A stretch of 64,000 nucleotides of DNA from Przewalskia tangutica (Eukaryota > Streptophyta > Magnoliopsida > Solanales > Solanaceae): the NCBI GenBank assembly GCA_029844215.1, contig CM056738.1:72098093-72162092 (forward strand), written 5' to 3'. Position 1 is the first letter of the stretch. Each line of letters opens with the position of its first letter. The position numbers and the translations under genes are program-made. The notes under the pieces are model-generated. The model saw nothing but the letters and a program-made list of their open reading frames with translations. It made no database searches and had not been told where the DNA came from. This document shows, piece after piece, positions 23,275 through 34,777 of the stretch.

Positions 23275-23683
23275 AGTTTTTATAAAAGTAAAATAAAATA
23301 TGAAATATAAAATTCGAGAGGGGCAGGGATGCGCAGGGGAAGGGGAGGGGGTGGATGGTGTATAAAATATTTTTTTTTAAAAAAAATCAATTTTTTTGGA
23401 GGGGTGGTGGGGTGTTGGGGGAGGGGAGGGAGGTGTAAAACAAATAAAAAAAATATAAATTTTTTTTTAAAGAAAAATTGATTTTTTTGTAGGGTGGTGG
23501 AGTGTGGGTGGGGGTGAGTAATGTAGAATAAAAAAATATTAAGAACTTAGAAAAAACTTTTTTTAGAGGGGATTAGGGGGGGTTGAGCTGGGTGGTGTGG
23601 TGTGTGTGGTTTGGTTGGTGAAATGCCACTTGTGGAACTTGTTTTCCCTAATAATGTATTATTAAGAAAGTCATTTTCCTTAT
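23275..23683. mobile_element. Right arm of the foldback element in copy 2 (first part)
   Basis: Matches 9025-9434. It is interrupted at 23683 by Ogre-1 and resumes at 34583, ending at 34774 with the intact terminal GCCGCCCCTA. Confidence 0.75.
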
Positions 23684-26600
23684 TGTTGACACCCAATTTT
23701 GTCCATCCCCTTAAATAAATAACCAATAAATTAAACATTTTTTTTCCTTTTAGAACCGCAAGTTTACATCGCAAAATACACATAATAAGTAAGTTTAATA
23801 ACGGTTTTGCATTATAAATATTAGGCACTAATTAATTAGCACACCCGCATTTATTATTATAATAGCTTAGACTAATAAAACACCTAATTAATTTAATCAC
23901 AATTTAGATTTCATTAATTTACCATTAATTAAAATACCTAAGATCAACCCACAAATCGACAACAAACCCGCCCAACAAACTGGCCCAAACCTGCAGACCC
24001 AACTCCCAGGCTTTTGCTTCATTTCCCCAGCCCCTTTAAATTCCCCCCTCGTCCAACACCTTTTCCCCCTTCAGCCCACAACCCACAAGCCCATTTTTCC
24101 CTTTAACCTTTAACTTTCTCCTCGACCAGCCCACTTCCCCTAAAGCCCCCAGACCTCCTTCCATCGCCCCCCCTCTTAGAAAACCTAAAAGGCAAAACCC
24201 TAATACCCTTTAGAACCGCCGCATGCAACTCTCCCTCACACCACCTCCCCAGCCGAGATTCTCGCCTCAGAATCCGGCAACCTTCCCTATCTTACCATAA
24301 AACCTTTCCTTATCAATTTCAGTAAGAATCTGAGAATCCAAAAATGGTAACAAATCGCCTAAAGTCAGCAACCAAATCATCCCACGAATCCTTAACAAAC
24401 CAGTACGAATCATCCCTTGAATCCGTCCTAAACTTACCATAGAAACGAAGCCTAATTAGAGGCTATAAATACCAACGTTTGGACATGCAATAGAGGGGGA
24501 GCCATCGGACAATCGAGAATACTCATAGCATCAAGCCTATAAACCCCTCTTTTATTTTCAGTTTTTACTATTTTCCATTCTGCGAACAATTCCTCACGAA
24601 CTTTCATTCGACGATTCTGGGAAAATTTTGTCGTCGCCTCAGTTCGCTACCCATAAAAGGTCCGGGAATCTATCTTTTTTCTATTATTGAGTTATTGATA
24701 TTGTGTGCTCTGCGTGATAGGATTTGTATGTTATCTTATCAAATCTATTTGACTTAACTCAGTTTAGCCACTGATCTTTTCTTAGATGAATCTGTCAGTT
24801 GTGGCTTTCGATTTTGTGGTGTCGATTCTGTTCTTGAGCATGTGTGCGTATTCGAGTATATTTTTTTTTGCATGTATGATGGGGTGTATAACGTTTGTAT
24901 AAGAGTCGCAAATCCATTTTGTTGGTTATATGCTATTAACTGATGTTCAGTTAAATGGATCTGGATATTCTATTTTGTAAACTCTATAAGTCTGTATGCT
25001 CATGTGAATGTTTATATGCATGTTTAACATTGTTTGTATGGGATCTTTCATGCCATCTCAGGATATTCATGGTCAGGGAGTAGTAAGACAGTGTTTCATC
25101 TTCAAAATCACTATCTATGGCATTTAAATATCTGTTTGTTAATTCATTTAAACACTCTTAAAATTGGATGAAGTAGTGTCCTGCCTCTATACCCTTCTAA
25201 AAAAATGTCATTGAACATTGTGGAAATACATGCTATCTGTTAAGAGTCGAAACATTTGAGGCCACTTGGCACCATTGTCCTGCCCAAGTTTGGCTCCATT
25301 TAGACCATACCAATATCACCATTCGAACCATTTTTTTGTCCTGCTTAGAACATATGAGTGTATGTTAGTTTGCCTAAGTTGTATCCACCTTGAAAATGTC
25401 ATATTGATGGATATGCGATATGAAGGTGGCCACATCTTGTCAGGCCACGATGGCTATGTAGGATCTAATATATTGTTTCTAATGAGTCTTCTAGCCATTC
25501 ATACATGTTGGTTATGTCTAATAAGCCATTATGCCTCACATATCTTACTAATGAATTCCTAGTCCGCAGTTGTAAGTCTGTTCCCCCCATGCATCTAAAT
25601 CAATGGTTTTTTTTTTTTTTAGAAAAATGTCCATTACGCGATCGGTGTATTAGTGGTCATGTATCACAATAAATATAACTACATACTTATCCTCATACCT
25701 GCTCCGCTGTTAAATGACCAGTACTTCCATTATCTGATGTTCTGTTCATATCTCACTAGTATACATTTAGTGTATATGGGTTGTATACCCCGTATGGTTT
25801 ATGTGTATATCAATCCTTTATGGCTAGATATATTAGAGTGGAGTTTGTGTAAATGGATCTGTTTGGGTGATAACATCGATATTTCTTTGAAATCTGAGAA
25901 GCAAAATCTGACGCTATTAATCATGTTGACTGTATATCGAGACTCATTCAATTGATTAATTTTCTAAATGTTCTATTGTGAGTAGAATTCGTTATCTGTA
26001 TTGCCCAGATAAAACTGGCAGCATGTGTATGTGTGTGTTTAGTTTAAATACTTTCACTTACTTTCGTATATGATGGAGTTTAGAACATTTACTAATCCTT
26101 TTCTTTCTTATTTTTTCTTACATGACATGCATCGGGAGAATAACCAAGAGTCTCGGTATGAGACTCATCATGACTTCCAAATCGCCAACCACACTTCCGC
26201 CGCAGGGCTTCCAAACAGCTATATGATAGATGGTGTCACCATCCGTTGTAGACATTACAACAACTCCAATCTCACTCCTCCTTTGCTTATTTATGCATTT
26301 ATTTATTTGCTTATTAATTATTGTCATATTTATCAACCTTGTAATTAATAGGATAATTAACTCTAATAGTCTTTGAATACTTTGGAAGGGGTAGTTTAAA
26401 GATAAATTCGTCTTTTACTTAGTCTAGGCTCATCATATAAATCTGATTCTAAAATAATTAATCCTAGCTATGCTGTAGCCATGTAGTTAATATATTCCTC
26501 CATATCTAATTCTTAAACTTTTCATAAACTCGTCATAAATATCATAGGAAGTAATTTTCGCATACACGTATAAAAAATAATAATTTCATAATTAACCTTT

Positions 26601-27102
26601 ATATAAGAGTTTTAAATATATTAATAGGAGTAACGTATCACTTTCTTATTTTTGTTAAATAAAATAATTTCATGTCTTATAATCGTATAATCAACTTTGT
26701 ATATTTTTGTGAGTCTAATAAGGCCCTTTAGTTATCAATATATATTCCTTAGATACTTACCTTTTACTCAAATAATCTCTTTTCTAAAATATACATCCCT
26801 TAGCCAAATAAATTAACCTATGTTTGAACGGACAACCGCAAGTTAGCGGATCCTTTAGGGTGCCTTACCCCTTCCCTTTAGGATAATAAAGAATCCTTAC
26901 TCAGAATCTTATTTAGTTTCACAGACCATTAAATGGAGTTAATGCTGACTTTAATCAGTTAGTATTTAGGTGTCCTAATTCACCAAATTAATTAGGTGGC
27001 GACTCCCTTAACATTTTAAACATTTAATACTTTGCATTTTTTTGGGGAGGATAACCATTCCGTCGCGCATTTAAGCCTGAGAGTTCAAAATCGGGTGCGA
27101 CA
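23684..27102 (+). mobile_element. Ogre-1 5' LTR
   Basis: Starts TGTTGACACCC and ends GGGTGCGACA; 3,419 bp. It contains a TATA box (TATAAAT, 24464-24470), a GAGTCTC/GAGACTC hairpin (26148-26166), a CCGC/GCGG hairpin (26836-26849) and AATAAA (26885). Similar ends are found in both Ogre-2 LTRs. Confidence 0.88.
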
Positions 27103-27105
27103 GCA

Positions 27106-27120
27106 TGGCGACTTCACTGG
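27106..27120 (+). other. Ogre-1 primer-binding site (tRNA-Arg type), chimeric junction
   Basis: TGGCGACTTCACTGG begins three bases after the LTR end. It matches the complement of the 3' end of plant tRNA-Arg (ending CCAGTGGAGTCG plus CCA) with one mismatch. The next bases switch into the end of another LTR (see 27121). Confidence 0.75.
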
Positions 27121-30100
27121 AACCCTTTAGCATTTTAACACTTTTAATATTCTAGCACCTTTTAACATTTTTAACATTTAACACCTTTATTTATTTTCTA
27201 ACATTCTTATTAAGCAGGGTTCGCTTTAGGAAAATGTCGCGGTCGAAAAAGGGCGCGACAGAAATGGCGACTCCGCTGGGGAGGAAAAAGAATACCCACG
27301 GCATCGATTTGACACCCTAGCGATCAACAACGGCGGGAGATTCGGAAAAGAATCGATCGAAACCAGCAGAACTCGGCGAGCATCAGGGAGGGTCGGGAGA
27401 AAATATCACGACCACAAGGAAAACTCTAGAAAATAAGTCGAAAACCAGCAGTGAGTGTCTTACGAGCGAAATCAGAATACCTCACTGGAGCATCAAACAC
27501 AGAAAATCAGTTTTTCTTCAGATGTATGCTTGCGCGACTGCTTAGGCCTGCGTTAACTTGATGTCAATGACTGAGTGTGCTTGCTGAATTATTGTTAAGC
27601 CTGTTTGTCGCAACGGCGGTTATAATCTGCGTCACTAGAATTTGTTGTATGACTAAAGAAAGTAATTATCATTTGAGTTTGTTGGGTCGACTGAGCTGTC
27701 TCACTGATTCTCGTTGAATCTATGATCATTGTAGGTTTTATAATAGTCGTTTGTAAGTGCTCGGCCTGTTAAAATATTAGTACATGTATAGGGAATAATC
27801 CAGTGTCGAAACCATCTAAATAAGAAGGAATATATCTCTGCTTCTAGTTACACATATGCTGAATTTGCTCGCTCAAGATTCTTATGTTCCAGATTTTATG
27901 AGTACTTTACATTCTGTATATTAGGTTCAGAATCAGATTCGAAGAATAAGCTAAATTCCATTTAAAATCAGCTACGAACACTTGTGGTTTAGAAATGATT
28001 CATAACAGTCGCAAATGTGGATCAAATCAGTATACCTCAATATGTGAACATAGAATTCATTTAGAGCAGTATGAAGGCTGTCTATTAATTTTAACGTAGT
28101 AGTACGCGACCTGTTTTACTCTGTATCAGTTGTTGCATAGCCATCAGCCTGTCTCGATGCACCCGTCTGTTTTTTACCACCTAAACTGCGCAAGGATAGG
28201 CATATATGTTCCTAGTTCAGCCTGCGATTGCTTGTCTGTTGGTTTCATATAAACTAGAATGATAGAGTCCACCTTCAGTTTCTTATTCGACCTAGAGGTC
28301 CGCATTTACTTTGAATCATGGTCTCTGCTTAATCATCCCATTTCATGGGGTAAGGCATGATTTATGTATGATTCTTCCTGTAATGACCGTATACTTGCAG
28401 TTCCTTGTTAATATGAGTATTCACTTTATTAATCCCTGTTATGTGGCTTCTACTTTGTCCTCCTTTTAAAAGATTAAATAGAAAACCGAGAGTTATACAT
28501 GATGGCATCCATGTTAAGTAAATCAAAATGCATGTTTTTTTTTTCCTCTTCCTTGCTTGAGATTGATTAAAAAAAAAACATATTGGCATTATGTCTCTAT
28601 TTGCATTCTGTTTGCCTCTTTAAGAATACGTGTCTGCGAGTCGTTTTTATTTTATGCAAGCATATAGGAATGTAAGTTGAGCTAGCTGGAATTGCTAATT
28701 AATTTTGCATGTTTTAAAAATATATACTCTCATGTTTCTGTCTGTTTGCGTGCTCCCGTTGATATGTGTTTGGGGCCAAGCTTATTTATGTCGCATTTTG
28801 CCTGCCTTCTTTTGCAATCGGTAAGATACGGAATGAGGAGACACTAATAACGACATGGCTAAATTATATAAAACAAAGAGGATAACCTAGATAAGCCAAT
28901 CCGGAAAATAGCTGCTGTAGGGGCCACAGAAGGAACTCATAATACATGGACCAATTGATCTATGATATATGCAAGTTAAACCTCCTCTTTACATGTTACT
29001 GTTTACTTTTAAAAAGTCGAGAATCATATTTGTCGGGTGTCAAAAATATCGTCGTCCATGCGGGATAAATTGGAATGCATGTTATCCTCTCCTTTGGTCT
29101 TAAGTTAAATCTGGTCATGTACGTTTATATTCCTGTCTGTGATTGTTTGTATCTCAAATACATAACTTTTGTCTTGCGATATGGGGCCTGTATGTGCCTG
29201 ATCGACATGTCACTCCCTCTGGTTTTATGGCCTTGCACATCTCATGTACATTACTCTCTGTAAGTTTAAGTGCACATTACTGTAATGTCCAAATGCATAT
29301 TGATTTCGGTCCCTTCTTCTTGTTCAACTGCTATTAGTTTAGGGACTGATTTAATTAAATGTTAGCTAAGATATGCACATATTCATTTATATCCTTTGGA
29401 ATATTTACTAATCCTTATCTTCTTTTATTTTACATGAAATGCATCGGAGCAAAACGAAGAGTCTCCCGGCGAGACTCATCATAAGCTACAACAAATGAAG
29501 ACCCGCATCTTATGTGCTTCATCCTCTCCGCATCACAAACTCCAAACCATAGGCGAGATGGCCTCGCCGTTTCTTCAAGTCATCATTAATTCATATCCTC
29601 ACCCTATTATTTGTTGTAATTATTTGTCTAACATTACGCTACTAATAGTACACTTAGAATAATTAAACTTTGGGCTGTCATTAGAAAAATAGTTTGACGC
29701 TAGAAATTCACTCTCCTTTAATTAGTTATTTTTTATGACTAGTTATGCATTGCCTAAGCCATACTAAAATGACATAAATATTCACGTAGCTAAAGCGTCA
29801 TTTGCTATTAAATCTGTAGCATAATAAATTAATTTCTTCATAAACTCTTACTAACATTCATAATAAAAAATTATTTTGTTAGCCTTCGCATAATAGATAT
29901 TTTACATCTTATTTTATAAGTACACATTTCATCATAATAAAATTTTGCATTATTACAACACAGGTATCTTATCTAATACATCATAAATGCATCTTTGCAC
30001 ATATAATAATACATATTTTAGCTAGAACTAGCTTTATACATTTCAAAATAAATCTCACATTTTTATGCTAGCAAAAACAATTCTTATATTTTTACTTAAA

Positions 30101-30477
30101 TACTTTTCAAGACATGTATTGCATCTTAGCATAATAATTACCCTAGGTTTGGCAGGACAACCGCAAGTTAGCGGATCTTAGAGGGTGCCTAACCCCTTCC
30201 CTCTAGATTAATAAAGAACCCTTACCCAGAATCTCATTAAGTTTAGCAGATCATTAAATGGAGTTAATGTTTACTTTAAACTAGTTAACATTTAGGTGTC
30301 CTAATTCACCCAAATTAATTAGGTGGCGACTCCCAGCAACCCTTTAGCATTTTAACACTTTTAATAGTCTAGCACCTTTTAACATTTTTAACATTTAACA
30401 CCTTTATTTATTTTCTAACATTCTTATTAAGCAGGGTTCGCTTTAGGAAAATGTCGCGGTCGAAAAAGGGCGCGACA
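27121..30477 (+). mobile_element. Second Ogre-type LTR sequence embedded in Ogre-1 (chimeric)
   Basis: 27121-27260 is almost identical to 30338-30477: both are 140 bp and end GGGCGCGACA, and both are followed by GAAATGGCGACTCCGCTGGGGA, a tRNA-Arg PBS. 27283-27520 looks like leader or LTR sequence of unknown origin. 27520-30477 is the 3' part of an LTR of another Ogre subfamily, with the GAGTCTC/GAGACTC hairpin at 29459 and the CCGC/GCGG hairpin near 30160. Its 5' part was not found. It reads as a recombinant or template-switch product rather than a clean nested insertion. Confidence 0.65.
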
Positions 30478-30481
30478 GAAA

Positions 30482-30499
30482 TGGCGACTCCGCTGGGGA
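30482..30499 (+). other. Second Ogre-type primer-binding site
   Basis: TGGCGACTCCGCTGGGGA, 17 of 18 bases complementary to tRNA-Arg. It directly follows an LTR end at 30477. The same PBS also occurs at 27265-27282. Confidence 0.8.
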
Positions 30500-31448
30500 T
30501 TTTAGGTTCTTAACCACAACAGACCTAGGGTTATTATTTGGCATTATTTTTGCATTTAATTTTTGCGTGCTATATTTTGTCTTATTTATTTTAATAGCTA
30601 CATGCTTTACTGCTTTCCTTAAACTGGCATTCCGCTCATATTTCTTCCACTCTGGAAAATTCACACTATCACACACAACACGCGGGTGTGCTTTGCGCAC
30701 CTGCAAATTTCTTTCAAACACCCAAATTTAAGAGAGTTGGTGTTTTGCGCGGAGAATCCGGTCCAACCGGTGGTCGCGTAGCCTTCTCACTCGAGTAGTC
30801 CGCTCGGGAACCTTGAGTCCAGAAAAACCAAATCTTAGAAACTTAAGATAGAGCTATACCACCCTTATTTTAGGGCATGCATGCATTTACCTTAGGTGGG
30901 TCGGTCCTTGGCATCGACACCACAATTAGGAAGACACCAAACTTGTCGACGGGTTTCTCAACCCAACGACCAGCCAACATATTATGTGTAGCGTGACAAT
31001 GATATACAAATCCAAACCTAATCATGTCATGCTGAAATTGGAAAAAGTGCACCGTCATTTGGTCGCCATTTCCAACAAAAGCATTACAGTTGGACGACTT
31101 GGACAAATCCATCATAACCTCGCATATTTGACGTTTAGGCCTACCTCTGGCATAAAAAGGTCCCAAACATGTTAGAACACGCACTTGATTTGCAATTTGT
31201 TTATTATTATATATTGCCTGCAACTTTTGCATATTATACTAACTTGGTTTGCTTCATTTGTTAAAGGGTTATTTTTGTCTAGCTTATCCCCAAAAGGTTG
31301 ATTCGCGTTGACTGGTAGAAGCACAATCACCCAACAAATGACTAATCCAGAGGCACCGGAACGAAACGACTTAGGACTCATCCCCGTTCCTGTAGAGGAT
31401 GCAGAGGCGTTAGAAAGGAGAAACACCAATGATCAACACCTCGCCAAA
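30500..31448 (+). pseudogene. Ogre-1 leader and ORF1/gag remnants
   Basis: 30740-31040 resembles the leader of Ogre-2 (44210-44480), with CCGGTGGTCGCGTAGCCTTC in common type. 31040-31440 resembles Ogre-2 from about 45980 to 46330 (the TTTAGGCCTACCTCTGGCAT region and the gag start region encoding LGLI). The ORF1 body is missing. No open frame of useful length remains. Confidence 0.65.
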
Positions 31449-31715
31449 CTTTGGAACTACGTGTGACCTGATTCCTTGGGCGGATACGTAGGCGGCCACA
31501 TCGGCTTCGGTCCCACCTTTTAGAAAAAATCCCAATTTCTCTTTTGCACCATTGGAACTACGTTTGACCTGATTCCCTTGGCGGATACGTAGGCGGCCAT
31601 ATCGGCTTCGGTCCCACATTTTTAATTTCACCCAATTTCGCTTGTAATGAACTACGTCATGACCTGATTCTCTCATGGGGATACGTAGGCGGCCTAAATC
31701 GGCTTCGGTCACACC
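31449..31715 (+). repeat. Threefold repeat of a roughly 100-bp Ogre post-integrase unit
   Basis: Three units begin GAACTACGT, continue CCTGATTCYYT, GGATACGTAGGCGGCC and end ATCGGCTTCGGTC. The same threefold motif occurs in Ogre-2 at 53226-53478. It is therefore a shared, conserved feature of the region just downstream of the integrase gene. Confidence 0.8.
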
Positions 31716-32374
31716 TTTAGGAAACTTTCCCTTTGTTTTGAAAATAACGAAAACACACAAGCAACCCCATGGAAACCCACTTTAGGCCAAAACGCCCTTT
31801 GCATATTCAAAACTGGGACAAGGTAGGAAACCAGGCAGGGGTTATGAGTCCCAAACAAGGCAGACGTCCGACATCAAGAATCAAAACTACAAAGTCAACA
31901 CGAATCAACCGCCCCCCCTCAAACTCACAAATTTTTCTTTGAGCGCAGGTCCTTCATATTAGCAGAAGGTACAACAAAGTTCTGCATACTAGCAGAAGCA
32001 GAAAATACAACAAAATTCTTGAAGCGAAGCGGCATAAACATCAACAATCGAGTTCAAATCCCGCAACAAATTATAAGATCGCCTCGGGCCAGAGTCAAAT
32101 CAGAACTCATGCGATTGCACAAACACACAACAAAGACATCATGACAATCCACATGGTTCACAAATGCATCACAACAAAGGCATCATGGCAATTCGTCGGC
32201 AAGAGATCCAAAGATGTCCGCCAAGGACAACATCTCAGCATTCACAACACCCCACATATCATACAGGGAAGACATCCTTATTCACATAATTGCATTTCTC
32301 ATATATTCATCATCTTGTTTTACCAGTTATACAATAAGTTTTCTAGCAGCATCATTATTATGCGAGCATCAAGA

Positions 32375-33345
32375 ACACGTCCAAAACGACGCCACGTCCA
32401 AAACGACGCCATGTCAAAACGACGGCCCAAACGACTCAGTCCAAACGACTCGCGTCAAAACGACGCCCAGTCCGAAAACGACGCCCAGTCCGAAAACGAC
32501 GTCGAGTCCGAAAACGACTCCGAGTCCGAAAACGACGCCACGTCCGAAAACGACGCCACGTCCGAAAACGACGTCGAGTCCGAAAACGACTCCGAGTCCG
32601 AAAATGACTCCGCGTCCGAAAACGACGCCACGTCCGAAAACGACGCCACGTCCGAAAACGACGCCCAGTCCGAAAACGACGTCGAGTCCGAAAACGACTC
32701 CGAGTCCGAAAACGACGCCACGTCCGAAAACGACGCCCAGTCCGAAAACGACGTCGAGTCCGAAAACGACTCCGAGTCCGAAAACGACTCCACGTCCGAA
32801 CGACTCGGCCCAAACGACGCCACCGAAACGACGCCGAGTCCAAACGACTCGAGTCCGGAACGACTCGGCCAAAACGACGCCACGTCCGAAAACGACGCCA
32901 CGTCCGAAAACGACGTCGAGTCCGAAAATGACTCCGAGTCCGAAAACGACTCCGAGTCCGAAAACGACTCCGCGTCCGAAAACGACGCCACGTCCGAAAA
33001 CGACGTCGAGTCCGAAAACGACTCCGCGTCCGAAAACGACGCCACGTCCGAAAATGACTCCGAGTCCGAAAACGACGCCACTTCCGGAAACGACACGTCT
33101 AAAAACGACGCTAAGTCCGAAAACGACGCCACGTCCGAAAACGACACCACGTCCGAAAACGACGCCACGTCCGAAAACGACGCCCAGTCCGAAAACGACG
33201 TCGAGTCCGAAAACGACTCCGAGTCCGAAAACGACTCCACGTCCGAAAACGACGACAAATCCGAAAACGACGCTAAGTCCAAAACGATGCCAAGTCCAAA
33301 ACGACGCCAAGTCCGAAAACGACGCCAAGTCCGAAAACGACGCCA
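32375..33345 (+). repeat. 18-bp tandem array (about 50 units) in Ogre-1
   Basis: The unit is TCCGAAAACGACGCCACG, with variants CGCCCAG, CGTCGAG, CTCCGAG and CTCCGCG in the variable half. The order of variants itself repeats (in translation AQ-VE-SE), pointing to higher-order amplification. Because 18 is a multiple of three and the unit lacks stops, several frames on both strands stay open for 130-430 codons. This is a by-product, not evidence of a gene. The array is very CpG-rich. It occupies the same part of the element as the 29-bp array in Ogre-2. Confidence 0.9.
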
Positions 33346-33769
33346 TCATCAAAATATCACATCTACGCAGGGACGATTTTCTTTGTTCTCAAAATTGCAT
33401 TTTTTCTCATTTTATGCTTTAGCAGTTATGCACTAACTCTTTCTTGAGCTTTAGTCTACAGGGGCAGCAGCAACACGTCCAGACAACGACGTCATCAACA
33501 CAACAAGTCCAAAGGCAACGACGTCATCAACACAACAAGTCCAAAAACGACGACAAGTCCGAAAACAACGCCAATAGCAACATTCCAACACAACAGATTC
33601 GCTCACAAAATCAAACTGCAACAAGTCTACATCAAATACATCTTGCAAAAAAACCACAGGCTACATCATTTACACTTTAATTATTTCATCTAGTTTTGAT
33701 TACGCATGAATTACGACACAACTCCATATATAAAACAATTTTTATCTATGCCCTAGGAGGCGTCATTTG

Positions 33770-33900
33770 CATCTCGTCTATACAACGACGAACGTTTGCA
33801 TTTCGTCTATACAACGACGACAACGCCCATACAAGGCGTCATTTGCATTTCGTCTATACAACGACGAACATCTGCATCTCGTCTATACAAGACGGTGTAT
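33770..33900 (+). repeat. Short 29-bp-type array in Ogre-1
   Basis: About four units of the type CGTCTATACAACGACGAAC, TTTGCATTT. This is the short counterpart of the large array in Ogre-2 (54270-54965). Flanking sequence on the right (CATTTCATTATATAGTATAT) is shared by both elements. Confidence 0.8.
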
Positions 33901-34251
33901 CATCACATCATTTCATTATATAGTATATACAATCTGACTACAACCACAACACATAATTCACATTCTTACATTATTTTGTTTTGACAGTTATGCACTAATG
34001 CTTCTATCTTAGCTTCAATCTACAGGAACTGCAAAAGATGGAGCACAATGTAGATTTTCTCTTACAGCGAACCGGGGCAATTTGTTGGGGGGGCCAACCT
34101 TCCCAACGAATGGCAGAAGCGGCCTCAATCGTCGGTCCGCTCGTTCCACATCACCATAAAACCCAACATCATAAGTCGACACCGGTACACCCCAAGTTCA
34201 AGCCAGTTGTTTTATTTTTTAGTTTTTATTTTTATCTTTTAACACCACATA

Positions 34252-34442
34252 CCCAGTGTCGTCATAACTCGACACTGGGACAAATTTTGAGTCCGCGTTA
34301 GCCCACCTTGGTATTTTGACCATGGTAACCCAGTGTCGTCATAACTCGACACCGGGACAAATTTTTGAGTCCACGTCAACCTACTCTCTCCCAACATTCT
34401 AGCATCACAATAACTCATAGTCACCATAGCTTGACACTGGGA
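34252..34442 (+). repeat. Repeated palindromic units near the 3' end of Ogre-1
   Basis: CCCAGTGTCG and CGACACTGGG flank an 8-base loop at 34252-34279. A near copy lies at 34329-34356 (one stem mismatch) and a degraded copy at 34415-34442. A similar degraded copy is in Ogre-2 near 55252. Perfect 10-bp stems suggest an RNA or DNA hairpin upstream of the 3' LTR position. Confidence 0.7.
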
Positions 34443-34582
34443 CAGATTTTAAATCCGCGTCGGCCCCACCCATAGTTTTCAGACACCAGCAATACTTTGT
34501 TCCAATTCCGATGACCCAGACAAAATTGGCTATAAGTCAACGTCTTTGTCCGGAGATTCTTTCATCTTCCCCATACAAAGAC

Positions 34583-34774
34583 TTATTTTTAAGGAACTTG
34601 TTTTACTAAAGTTGTTTATTTTATCCATTTTACCCATTAAGTTACTCATATTTTAAGTGGATAATATGGGTTGACCCATATTGGACCCATTTTAAATGGA
34701 TTGAATATCCAGCTCATTTTAAATTGTTTGGGTTGGGCGAATATCCATATTTTTTACCCATTTTGCCGCCCCTA
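34583..34774. mobile_element. Right arm of the foldback element in copy 2 (second part)
   Basis: Continues 9435-9625 of copy 1 after Ogre-1. It ends GCCGCCCCTA, the inverse of the left TIR at 6183, and so preserves the terminus that is altered in copy 1. Confidence 0.75.
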
Positions 34775-34777
34775 ATA

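Larger units (their letters stand above)
23684..34582 (+). mobile_element. Ogre-1: internally deleted Ogre/Tat Gypsy element lacking a 3' LTR
   Basis: Inserted at CTTAT (23679-23683), which recurs directly after the element (CTTAT, 34582-34586, one base shared with the element in the alignment). It has a 3.4-kb 5' LTR, a primer-binding site for tRNA-Arg, then a second LTR-type region with its own end and PBS, then internal sequence. Internal sequence jumps from the ORF1/gag leader (about 31440) straight to the post-integrase region (about 31450), so protease, RT, RNase H and integrase are absent. The 3' LTR expected after CCATACAAAGA (34579) is missing. It is a non-autonomous deletion derivative. 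Confidence 0.82.

Noticed and set aside
32141..33436. A 431-codon open frame (Ser-Glu-Asn-Asp repeats) and overlapping long frames on both strands
   Set aside because: They are the automatic result of an 18-bp stop-free tandem array inside Ogre-1; no domain, no independent start context, and several frames are equally open.
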